Notes under the pieces: model-generated
The model's database searches: none
Seen by the model: only the letters and a program-made list of their open reading frames with translations
What the model was told of the DNA's origin: nothing
NCBI GenBank assembly: GCA_031287735.1
Contig: JAITSO010000057.1
Location: 1 to 41,368, forward strand
DNA from: Elusimicrobiota bacterium
GTDB taxonomy: Bacteria > Elusimicrobiota > Endomicrobiia > Endomicrobiales > Endomicrobiaceae
Length of the DNA stretch: 41,368 nt
Reading direction: 5' to 3'
Program-made: the position numbers and the translations under genes
Shown here: positions 26,733-34,238 of the stretch, one piece after another
Position numbering within the stretch: the stretch's first letter is position 1
Layout of the letters: each line of letters begins with the position of its first letter

Positions 26733-27338
26733 TGTTTTCCCTCTACGTTTTTTATTAGTTCTAATGGAGAAACTTGAAAAAATCGGCAAGCTCGCATCAG
26801 TTCAAATATGTGTTTTTACACATTTTTCACAATATCTTGATTTAAGTAAATTATTGGTTCTTGTAAGCAAAATAAATTTATTTTTTATATATTCCTGCGT
26901 CATATTCTCATTATTTTCATTTTCATTCTTTCCCCATCTAATTTGAGGAAATTTATGATCGATTTTCAAGTTCGTTAGGTAACATCTTCCTCAATAACAT
27001 GACTTCTTGATAGCTGTATATAGCTTTAATTTTGGAAGACAATTTGCCCGCAATAGCAAATCTTATTTTTGTATCTTTCAAAATATTTAAGGACTCTAAT
27101 TTTCTATGAACAGTATTACTTGAACATTTATCACAAAAATTTTTTTAAAATTACCTTTTTCATTAGTATCTAATTGTATTTCTCTTTGTCTCCAAGCTTG
27201 CCAAGTTTTAGCTTGTCCAGATTTTAGTTCACACTTACTGCAATGCCATTTTAAATCGATTAGTATTTCAAATAGAATTATTCTAAAGCTGTCTTCCAAA
27301 TTTTTTTACAGCTCCGCCATGAACAAAAATTCTCTCAT
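26730..27338 (-). pseudogene. Restriction endonuclease remnant with Cys pairs and DHKFP motif (RM system 1)
   Basis: Reading the minus strand in successive frames gives one protein trace: KWHCSKCELKSGQAKTWQAW, then FCDKCSSNTVHRKL, then IDHKFPQIRWGK and SRYCEKCVKTH, then a short tail ending at the methylase start. At least three frameshifts and one in-frame TAA break it, and the C-terminus looks truncated. Three CxxC pairs and the Asp-His of DHKFP suggest an HNH-like nuclease. Its place directly before a D12 methylase makes it the former endonuclease partner. It probably began at the ATG overlapping the stop of the 27335 gene. Confidence 0.72.
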
Positions 27339-28054
27339 TGCATTGTTTGGTTAATGGTATTTTTGAAAACAGCAATTTCATCATACGCGGTTTTATCATA
27401 TTGAAACGTATTTGTCGGTAATGAATTGCGTGCGATATCGTTGCACATTTCTAATTCTGCTAAATTGAGATTTTCGTACCTAAAAAGCACTTTTTGCTCA
27501 GGAACTTGACATGCTGAACGTGCCTGCGAATTGCAAACCGCAACGTTGTCTGCAAAAACTTGGACAACATCTTTGTTCAAAAACACATGGAACACGTCAT
27601 GATGCTTTACAGTTAGATAATTTACCTCACCACCATTAAACATTGATTTGTCGATAAACGTCCGTACTCGTCGTTTTTCTTGCAATAGTTTCGCAAGGCA
27701 TCTCATATGGATGCGTAGTTTTTCTTTTGCGGACAGTTTATCTTTTAGATAATCTTCAAAATTTTCAGGGAACGCTTCAATGCATTGAACCAATAACTGT
27801 CCGACACCATTCATTGTTTGAAAGAAATCGTCATGTTTAAAGCGGTTAACTCCATACAAAAATAACTGCCATTTCTTGTGACCGCTTTTTACCGAATGAG
27901 CGTCGCCAGCAATATCAATAACATCTTTTTTTGCAGTTGGATCATTTTTGTAATCATGCTGCAATCCAATAAGCAACGCAAATTCCAACGCGTCATCATG
28001 TCCCTTTTGCCGAACTTCCCGTGCTTTGCTGCTTGTCAAACCTCTTTTTGCCAT
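27335..28054 (-). CDS. Probable type II restriction endonuclease (RM system 2)
   Basis: This 239-residue protein has no membrane span or signal peptide. Its landmarks are DVIDIAGDAHSVKSGHKKWQ, FNGGEVNYLTV, HDVFHVFLNKDVV and QKVLFRYENLNLAELEM. I take it as the endonuclease of system 2 because it starts one base after the adjacent methylase stop, with a GGAG site. The layout resembles known type II endonuclease genes. I cannot assign catalytic residues, although the mix of Asp/Glu and Lys is compatible with a PD-(D/E)xK fold. An upstream ATG at 28099 lies within the methylase gene and is less likely. Confidence 0.65.
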   Translation of the reverse strand: MAKRGLTSSKAREVRQKGHDDALEFALLIGLQHDYKNDPTAKKDVIDIAGDAHSVKSGHKKWQLFLYGVNRFKHDDFFQTMNGVGQLLVQCIEAFPENFEDYLKDKLSAKEKLRIHMRCLAKLLQEKRRVRTFIDKSMFNGGEVNYLTVKHHDVFHVFLNKDVVQVFADNVAVCNSQARSACQVPEQKVLFRYENLNLAELEMCNDIARNSLPTNTFQYDKTAYDEIAVFKNTINQTMQ

Positions 28055-28055
28055 T

Positions 28056-29024
28056 TCATTCTCCAGTTTTTTCTGGCATCTTGTAAAATAAGAGTTCATG
28101 TGATTTTTTTATGTAATTGCCATTATTATTGCGAGCACGATTTTCGCCTATTCGCGTATCGCCCTGGCTCAATGTGTACTGCCATGATGGAGTTTTAAAT
28201 GGAATGTCTTTATACCACTTGCGGATAATGCTGCAATCGTTATATGAAAGGATAAAGCCGCCTTTGTGATTCAACAGCAAATCGCGTAACAATTCATGCT
28301 TAAAGCCTTTGTGATATATCGGAAAATTTCTGTGAGGGTACAAGCCAACAAATGTTTTGCTGTCGCCATCTAAGTAATAAGGCGGGTCGCAATAAAAAAA
28401 ATCATTTGGATATTTTTTAAACACATTTTCAAAACTATCGCATTTGACGCTTATATTATGCAGTTTGCAAGTTCTCATTTTTTCTATCATCGTGCTGTAA
28501 CGACATTCATTCAAATAAACTGATGATGGCCATCCTAAAAAATGCGGTCCATACGAAGTGTTGTGGTTAAAATAAAAAAGAGCAGCAAGCTCCGTTTTGT
28601 TTTTAATTTTTTTCTCGCCCGTCCAATGTGCTTTCATTATAGACTTAATTTCTTGAAAACCTTCTCTAGTAGGAACGTAATTTTTCATATACTCATACAT
28701 TTTTTCAGGAACTAAAATTTGGTGTTTCCAATAATTTATAAGCAAATCAAAAATGTCAAAACCTTTCACTTCAAGACCAAGCTCTTTTGCACAGGCAATT
28801 TCAAAAGATCCGCCGCCAAAAAACGGCGAAACAATGCACTCTAATTTATCTGGCAACAATTCAGCAATGTAGCCGACAGCAAGCGTTTTGCCACCTGCAT
28901 AACGCAGAGGCGTGCCAGTATAACGTTTGTATTTCACCCCACTTTTGAGCCGATTTAAAAGCATAACTTTTCGCTGGTAAAAAGTTAACTTTATCAAACC
29001 ATTCAAGTTTTTATCATATCTCAT
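28056..29024 (-). CDS. DNA adenine methyltransferase, D12 class (RM system 2)
   Basis: This 322-residue alpha-class m6A methylase has motif X as PLRYAGGKT (from residue 39), motif I as SPFFGGGSFE (66-75) and catalytic DPPYYLDG (from 213). The protein differs clearly from the D12 enzyme of system 1, so the two did not arise by local duplication. The ATG at 29024 follows an AAGGA site; the ATG at residue 21 is an alternative. The gene begins directly after the decayed leuS copy. Confidence 0.88.
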   Translation of the reverse strand: MRYDKNLNGLIKLTFYQRKVMLLNRLKSGVKYKRYTGTPLRYAGGKTLAVGYIAELLPDKLECIVSPFFGGGSFEIACAKELGLEVKGFDIFDLLINYWKHQILVPEKMYEYMKNYVPTREGFQEIKSIMKAHWTGEKKIKNKTELAALFYFNHNTSYGPHFLGWPSSVYLNECRYSTMIEKMRTCKLHNISVKCDSFENVFKKYPNDFFYCDPPYYLDGDSKTFVGLYPHRNFPIYHKGFKHELLRDLLLNHKGGFILSYNDCSIIRKWYKDIPFKTPSWQYTLSQGDTRIGENRARNNNGNYIKKSHELLFYKMPEKTGE

Positions 29025-29032
29025 AAGAAAAT

Positions 29033-29127
29033 TTCCTTATTTTAAAAAATCATGGCATTTTTCCATTCTTGCTGTCACTTTTTTCCTACTTCAAAATGAC
29101 TGTAGTTTGACATTTATGCTCCTAAAA
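29033..29127 (-). pseudogene. Decayed copy of the leuS 5' end
   Basis: The minus strand reads TTTTAGGAGCATAA-ATG and then MSNYSHFEVGKK, a stop in place of Trp, and QQEWKNA. leuS itself begins MSDYNHLEVEKKWQKKWEDD. Similarity covers the ribosome-binding site and about 25 codons, then ends just before the methylase of system 2. Being broken by a stop and a base loss, it encodes nothing useful. It marks the boundary of an insertion with duplication of the target. Confidence 0.78.
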
Positions 29128-29137
29128 AATTTTTTAG

Positions 29138-30175
29138 TTAAACCATATATTGTAAATTATTTCTAATTTTATTCCATTCTTCTATATGAAAACCCTTAAT
29201 TTCAGTAGATATTTCTGCGTCTCTGATTAAATTTTCTGTATACTGCCGCAAGAAATCGGTACAATTATCTACAAATCTCAAATAATATTTAAGCGTCGTT
29301 AAAACACCATTTGCTATTATATCTATGCCTTTTTCTTTTTTGATATTCAAAATAATATCTGATATTTTCTTTTCTTCAATGTCGGTTCTGAAGCTGTTTT
29401 GAAAAGTCGTAAGAATGTAATATCTGTCTAAATCAACTTTACTTATCTTTTTTATCACATCAAAAATTAAATATTCGTCAATTGGGATATTATGCTTAAT
29501 TTCTACTATCTCAAAAGGTTTTATGCCTTTTGTATATATTTCTATATCTCCAAAACCATGCTTATCTGAAGAAGTATGAACTTGTAAAGGAATTAGGTTT
29601 TTGCTTTTATATCGGTCAAGTTTATCAAAAAGAACTTCATAAATTGAATATATCGCAATTACGGGCAATCGCGAACTTTTCTTTGTCTGAAAATGTCTAT
29701 CAAGCATTGAAAGAATGATATTGATATTTAAGTTTTCAATACCGCATGTTTGCTGATGAGCAGTTTTATAAAATAAATTTTTATTTTTTTCTGATAGCTT
29801 TATCAAACAGAAAAACAAATAGACAAGATATTCTTCTGGTGATTGTTTAAAAGTTTCTGTTTGGTCAAATATATTTATGAACGACTCTTTAAGTTTTCTA
29901 TTTCTTATCTTTAAATTTTTACCGTCTTCCTTAGTCCATTTGATATCTTCTCTTGTAGCCAAGGTTAAAAATGCACTTTCTTTATTTGCGTATTTTGGAA
30001 ATTTATCTTTGAAAAAAGGAGAAGCTATACGCGTATCTAACGACCTTGCAGAATAACCATTAATAAAATCTGTTCTATGCAAACGAACATCTTGTTGAGA
30101 AGTTGTTATTTTCTTTAATAGACTTGTAGTTAAAGCGGAAACCAAAGATTTATTGCTTTCTATATTGTTAATCAA
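29138..30175 (-). CDS. Probable type II restriction endonuclease with N-terminal frameshift (RM system 3)
   Basis: This 345-codon frame lies beside a TSPPY methylase. It contains a likely PD-(D/E)xK core: FGDIEIYTKGIKPFEIVEIKHN, with Asp then Glu-x-Lys. The frame has no good start, only a TTG. A separate frame begins at an ATG at 30272, overlapping the methylase stop (ATGA), and reads MKERNILDKVYAKSTHLKV before stopping near 30192. Removing one A from the five-A run near 30203 joins both as SENIKKDIDILINN. The original gene was therefore 29138-30272, now split. Confidence 0.65.
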   Translation of the reverse strand: MINNIESNKSLVSALTTSLLKKITTSQQDVRLHRTDFINGYSARSLDTRIASPFFKDKFPKYANKESAFLTLATREDIKWTKEDGKNLKIRNRKLKESFINIFDQTETFKQSPEEYLVYLFFCLIKLSEKNKNLFYKTAHQQTCGIENLNINIILSMLDRHFQTKKSSRLPVIAIYSIYEVLFDKLDRYKSKNLIPLQVHTSSDKHGFGDIEIYTKGIKPFEIVEIKHNIPIDEYLIFDVIKKISKVDLDRYYILTTFQNSFRTDIEEKKISDIILNIKKEKGIDIIANGVLTTLKYYLRFVDNCTDFLRQYTENLIRDAEISTEIKGFHIEEWNKIRNNLQYMV

Positions 30176-30268
30176 AATATCTATATCTTTTTTAATATTT
30201 TTCTGAAACGCTGGAAACCTTCAAATGAGTAGATTTAGCATAAACTTTATCTAATATATTTCTTTCCT

Positions 30269-31273
30269 TCATAAGAAAAATTCCTCACAATAATCTGCTT
30301 CTTTTATTCTCTTTTGCGACAATAAGACGTATTCAGGATTTATTTCAATGCCTACATAATTTCTTCCAAGGTTTTTAGCGGCGATACAAGTGGTTCCACT
30401 TCCACAAAATGGGTCTAATACCGTATCGCCATTGTTAGATAATAATTTTACTAGTTCTTGAATTATATACAATGGGTACACTGCCGTATGCTTATTCCCT
30501 TTCGTTATTTCAACAGGACTTTCTATCAAGTCTTTTTTCATAGCACTACCTGTTATTTTAATAATTGTAAATCCATTTCTTCTAATTTGGTTGTTTCTAC
30601 CACCTTCCATACCGCCGTATGCATCTTTATGAATACCACGAATTTTCATTCTAAAACTTTCCATCTTGCCAAGTTTAACTTCTATTATAACTTTTTCCAA
30701 CTCGCGTTTTGCATTTTCTTTTTCTTCTGTAGTTAAATTTGATTGATTAATAATCTCAAAATATTTCTCTCCTATTTTTGAGGAAGAGTTTTCCATTTTT
30801 TTATTTTTTCTGTCTAAATGGCTTAAATATTCGCCTAATTTAAAACAATAATCTTTTGCTTTAGCAAATATAAAAAAGGGTTCTGTGGATTGTATTAATT
30901 TTCTATGTTCTTGTCTTGGGGTAGGGTTTGCTTTAGCCCAAGTAAGTTGATTAATTAAAAAAACTTTTTTTTCTTCCAAAACTTTAAGTGCAAACTTGTA
31001 TGGAATTAGCAATAAATTACCATTTGAATATTTATCACCTAAATTAAAAACCATTGCACCTGTTGGTTTAACTACACGTAAGCATTCGTTAAATATAAGC
31101 ACCAAATTATTTATATATTCTTCTTCTGTGGCTTCATTACCAATCCCACCATAACCATAATCACGTTGTTGAAAATAAGGCGGTGAGGTTATCACCAAAT
31201 CTATACTATTATCTGACAATCTTTTTAAAAAAAATAAAGCATTGTCACAATGGACTTTATTTAGTATACCCAT
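30269..31273 (-). CDS. DNA methyltransferase, TSPPY type (RM system 3)
   Basis: In this 334-residue beta-class methylase the catalytic motif TSPPY (residues 29-33) comes first, and the SAM-binding LDPFCGSGTT lies near the C-terminus. TSPPY favours N4-cytosine over N6-adenine methylation, though this is not proof. The central part (EHRKLIQSTEPFFIFAKA, GKMESFRMKIRG) probably holds the target-recognition region. Its stop overlaps the start of the partner endonuclease by four bases. A 12-base direct repeat lies upstream. Confidence 0.88.
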   Translation of the reverse strand: MGILNKVHCDNALFFLKRLSDNSIDLVITSPPYFQQRDYGYGGIGNEATEEEYINNLVLIFNECLRVVKPTGAMVFNLGDKYSNGNLLLIPYKFALKVLEEKKVFLINQLTWAKANPTPRQEHRKLIQSTEPFFIFAKAKDYCFKLGEYLSHLDRKNKKMENSSSKIGEKYFEIINQSNLTTEEKENAKRELEKVIIEVKLGKMESFRMKIRGIHKDAYGGMEGGRNNQIRRNGFTIIKITGSAMKKDLIESPVEITKGNKHTAVYPLYIIQELVKLLSNNGDTVLDPFCGSGTTCIAAKNLGRNYVGIEINPEYVLLSQKRIKEADYCEEFFL

Positions 31274-31300
31274 ATATTTGCAAATTTCCTCTATCTTAAT

Positions 31301-31345
31301 TTCTATAAATTAGCTGCTTTTCCTGCATTTTTATTCTATAAATTA
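31301..31345. repeat. 12-bp direct repeat upstream of the system 3 methylase
   Basis: TTCTATAAATTA occurs at 31301-31312 and again at 31334-31345, 33 bases apart, between the system 3 methylase start and the system 4 methylase stop. It could be an operator or promoter duplication. No controller protein gene is seen nearby. Confidence 0.5.
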
Positions 31346-31478
31346 CTCTTTTAGTTTTCCTTGACACGCCAACCAATAAAACAACCGCGATAAAACTATG
31401 TCCCTCCGTTGTAGCTATTAAACGTCTGAATAAATCTCTTAAAATATATTGAGAAAAGTGTTTTTTGAAAATATTCCA

Positions 31479-32402
31479 TCATGTACTTTCACAATTAAAA
31501 AACAAAGTATGCTCTATACGATTTATCCTATTGCTAGCAACATTGTAGTATTCATCTTTCTTTTCAATGCCGATATATTTTCTGCCCAACTCTTTTGCCC
31601 CAACAAGCGTAGTTCCGCTTCCTGCAAATGGGTCTAAAACAATTTGATTTGGCAAAGTAGTTAATTCTATTAGCAATTTCATTAGAGATAGTGGTTTTTG
31701 TGTTGGATGTAGTCCGGTATCGTTTTTGTTCCCTGCAATAGATATTAAATTATTCGGCATTTGCCCATATTTCTTGAAAACGTTTTCGTTCCATGCTCCC
31801 ACATTATTATCCAATAAATTATCCGTAAGAGTTCCGCCTATTTTATAAGGTTTCATAAACCATAAAATCGGCTCAAAAATTGGTCGCAAATTTCCAACTT
31901 TCCAACCGTCCCATTTTTCACAATTTGCTTCATCTTCCCTTCTTCCAAAAACACAACTAATTCTCTGTGCACGATGAGCAGCTTTGTTTTTATTCCATGC
32001 GAGCATATCCTTAAATATAAATCCACAATCTTCAAAAGCACTTATACACCTATGCGCCATTCTGCGACCGGCAAATACAAAAGAACTCGCTCCTGGTTTT
32101 AATACCCGAAGCCAATCCTTTGCCCAACTACAACACCAAATATAGTATTCTAATGGTATTTTTTTGTCATCTTCCGACCATCCATTTAATGGTTTTCCTC
32201 TTGCTTTAAATATATTCCCAGCTTTTAACTGCGCTTTGCTTCGTCCCAACAAAGCAACGTTTTTGTTATTGTGTATAACATCCCATTTATCGTAACTTAT
32301 GCCGTAAGGAATATCACTTAGAATTAAATCTATAGAGTTATCATCAATATCTTTCATTAATTCTAAACAATCGGCTAAATACAGTTTATTTAAATCTATC
32401 AT
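31479..32402 (-). CDS. DNA adenine methyltransferase of a HindIII-type system (RM system 4)
   Basis: This 307-residue beta-class m6A methylase has its catalytic motif IV as LSDIPYG (from residue 28), with Ile where DPPY has Pro. The SAM-binding LDPFAGSGTT lies near residue 265. Paired with a clear HindIII homologue, it should protect AAGCTT by adenine methylation. The partner's 3' end overlaps its start by 17 bases. The length is near that of M.HindIII as I recall it (about 309). Confidence 0.85.
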   Translation of the reverse strand: MIDLNKLYLADCLELMKDIDDNSIDLILSDIPYGISYDKWDVIHNNKNVALLGRSKAQLKAGNIFKARGKPLNGWSEDDKKIPLEYYIWCCSWAKDWLRVLKPGASSFVFAGRRMAHRCISAFEDCGFIFKDMLAWNKNKAAHRAQRISCVFGRREDEANCEKWDGWKVGNLRPIFEPILWFMKPYKIGGTLTDNLLDNNVGAWNENVFKKYGQMPNNLISIAGNKNDTGLHPTQKPLSLMKLLIELTTLPNQIVLDPFAGSGTTLVGAKELGRKYIGIEKKDEYYNVASNRINRIEHTLFFNCEST

Positions 32403-33282
32403 TTTGTTTTGTTACCTGTTCTATAAATTTTTGAATAGTTTTTATTTTATTGTTTAACTTCAGCGCTTTTAGCAATTCTTCTATGGCTTCAGTTTTACTG
32501 AGAGATTTTATTCTAGTTATTTCATTTTCCCAGTAGGATATTTCTTTTTTACCTCGTAGACAGAGCTGTTTTTCAAATTCATTGAAATAGCTTTCAAAGC
32601 TTTTATCATTCAAGCTCAATAATTTTTTTAAGAATTTATTTTGCTTATTTAAAAAATTAACGCATCCTTGTGCAACAGACGTTGTTTTAGCAATAAAAGC
32701 ACTTTGATTCCAACAACTTGCAAGAGAAAATTCAGATGTTTCTTTTACATCTTTATCTAGCAAAATATAAAGATATTCCCAAGAAAATAAAGCTATATTC
32801 CCTTCTAATGCTTGTCTATATATTTGACTTTTATTTTGGGGATACTGGTAATAAGGGCAGCATAGCACAGAAAAATCGCTTTCTTGCGACCATTTTGTCA
32901 TAGATTCCACTTTAAAATCTTTTTGGTTTTTTGCAGTTCTGCTTAATCTAAAAATTTTTGCGTCGCCAACTAGAGTATACCTATGCAACTTACTTTTCGC
33001 GAAAATATCGGCAGTTCCAGACCGTTCCTTAAATACCTTTGTTATCAGTCCAAGCTCCTCTAATGTTTTGGCAAATAAAATGTCTGAAACTTTTGCATAT
33101 AGTTTTTCTTCAGACGAATCTATCTCTATATCTTCTGGTATTGTACCGATTTCACTTATCAACGGTATGATTTTCTTTTTATCTAATGAAAAAATAATTT
33201 TATGCAGCTTGTTTGCAGAAAAATCAAATGTTGATTTGGTGGATAAGCTTTTAATAAGTTTTTTGAAATTAGAAAATATCAT
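32386..33282 (-). CDS. HindIII-family type II restriction endonuclease (RM system 4)
   Basis: With the ATG at 33282 the protein has 298 residues; HindIII has 300. It shares the very conserved FRLSRTAKNQKDFKV (residues 111-125) and the same order of motifs to the end (EAIEELLKALKL, NDRF). Glu86, Asp107 and Lys109 correspond to the HindIII active-site set Glu86, Asp108, Lys110. It should cut AAGCTT. The frame is open 40 codons further upstream, but that part has no HindIII counterpart. The gene appears intact. Confidence 0.87.
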   Translation of the reverse strand: MIFSNFKKLIKSLSTKSTFDFSANKLHKIIFSLDKKKIIPLISEIGTIPEDIEIDSSEEKLYAKVSDILFAKTLEELGLITKVFKERSGTADIFAKSKLHRYTLVGDAKIFRLSRTAKNQKDFKVESMTKWSQESDFSVLCCPYYQYPQNKSQIYRQALEGNIALFSWEYLYILLDKDVKETSEFSLASCWNQSAFIAKTTSVAQGCVNFLNKQNKFLKKLLSLNDKSFESYFNEFEKQLCLRGKKEISYWENEITRIKSLSKTEAIEELLKALKLNNKIKTIQKFIEQVTKQNDRFK

Positions 33283-33444
33283 ATATATTTTATACTCTTG
33301 TATAAACTGTATAAAAAACGTTTGGTATGTTGACACCTTGTTTTCTTTACTACGCTTACATGCCAAGCAGAATAAGCCAATAATAATTTCCTTGCTGACC
33401 AAGTAATTTTTACAATTGCCATTTCAAGAACTTATCTAATGCCA

Positions 33445-33775
33445 TCAACAAAAAAGGCAAAACGTAATAAACTTTACGTAAACAATCGCTAAACAAAGCC
33501 AAATTCCAAAGCAACTTCTTAAACCAAATTTTTCATATAAAGACATCCACTCTATAAAAATATGCTCGTGAAAATGAAAAATTTTTGAAATTAATTCTTT
33601 GATCCAAGCAACACCGCAACGGCGTTTGTCGTCTTAAATTACTATATATTCTGCAACATCATTCCAATAAAAAACATCAATACTATTATTTTTTTAATTT
33701 TGAAAGACAGTCATAAATTGCTCCTTCAAAAACAATATCTAATAAACCAGTCTTAATAAAACCTTTGTCTGCACA
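33445..33775 (-). pseudogene. Decayed coding remnant, unidentified
   Basis: The minus strand shows coding-like pieces in different frames: ADKGFIKTGLLDIVFEGAIY and DCLSKLKK, then IIVLMFFIGMMLQNI, then a 62-codon piece with CGVAWIKELISKIFHFHEHI and LRSCFGIWLCLAIVYVKF. Frameshifts and stops separate them. The composition looks like an old membrane-associated protein. I cannot name a family. It may have belonged to the lipid gene group with acpP and the ketoacyl synthase. Confidence 0.3.
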
Positions 33776-33813
33776 TTAGTTTATTGACTCATTTTGCAAT
33801 ACACTTAAATTTT

Positions 33814-33856
33814 AATTAAAAAAATGCCCTGCAATAGGCAGAGCATCTTTGTTTTT
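33814..33856 (-). terminator. Rho-independent terminator downstream of the acyl carrier protein gene
   Basis: On the minus strand ATGCTCTGC and GCAGGGCAT form a nine-pair stem (one G-T pair) around a five-base loop (33824-33846), followed by seven T. It lies about 150 bases after the acpP-like stop and probably ends the ketoacyl synthase-acpP transcript. Confidence 0.75.
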
Positions 33857-33992
33857 AACTGTCACTTGCCTGGCAAAGTACAATGCAGGAAGTTCTTTTC
33901 TGTCTAAAAATTCCAAAATGATCACTCCGGGTTACAGTTTTTGTAAATTTTACAACTTCAGCAAGTTCTACCATTAATTCCGGTAGAAGTAT

Positions 33993-34238
33993 CTAGTTCA
34001 ACTGTTCTTTTATAAAATCATAAAGACTACCCAAATTTTTAATTTTATCTACGTCATAATTTGAACGCAGCTTGACATCAAACGCTTCTTCTAAACAGAT
34101 AATAACATTGACAATATCAAGACTGTCTAATTTTAAATCTTGCACAAAAGAACTTTCAGGTTTCATGAGTTCATGACTTAAATTGAACTTTGCTATCAAT
34201 GCGGAATTTGTTTTCGAAATGATTTCTTCTTTTGTCAT
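33993..34238 (-). CDS. Acyl carrier protein
   Basis: This 81-residue acidic helical protein carries the phosphopantetheine site DSL (Ser39) in LKLDSLDIVNVI. Its length and the FVQDLKLDSLD context are typical. Its start overlaps the end of the ketoacyl synthase gene by four bases (ATGA), so both are co-translated. It may be the housekeeping AcpP or a specialised carrier; no fabD, fabG or rnc gene lies near, unlike the usual acpP setting. Confidence 0.9.
   Translation of the reverse strand: MTKEEIISKTNSALIAKFNLSHELMKPESSFVQDLKLDSLDIVNVIICLEEAFDVKLRSNYDVDKIKNLGSLYDFIKEQLN

Larger units (their letters stand above)
33403..33992. other. Intergenic region between the RM island and acpP
   Basis: No intact gene lies here. 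It contains decayed coding traces (33445-33775, listed separately), a strong hairpin terminator (33814-33856) and a smaller hairpin, TTCTACC/GGTAGAA (about 33966-33988), just after the acpP stop. Confidence 0.5.

Noticed and set aside
26733-26789. N-terminal extension of the system 1 methylase from a TTG
   Set aside because: It reads into the endonuclease remnant; the ATG at 26732 has a good site and begins at the conserved NYIGSK motif.
28055-28099. Longer start for the system 2 endonuclease
   Set aside because: It overlaps the methylase gene; the ATG at 28054 has a proper GGAG site one base after the methylase stop.
33283-33402. 40-codon extension of the HindIII-like endonuclease
   Set aside because: Not present in HindIII; the ATG at 33282 gives a near-identical length and matching active-site numbering.
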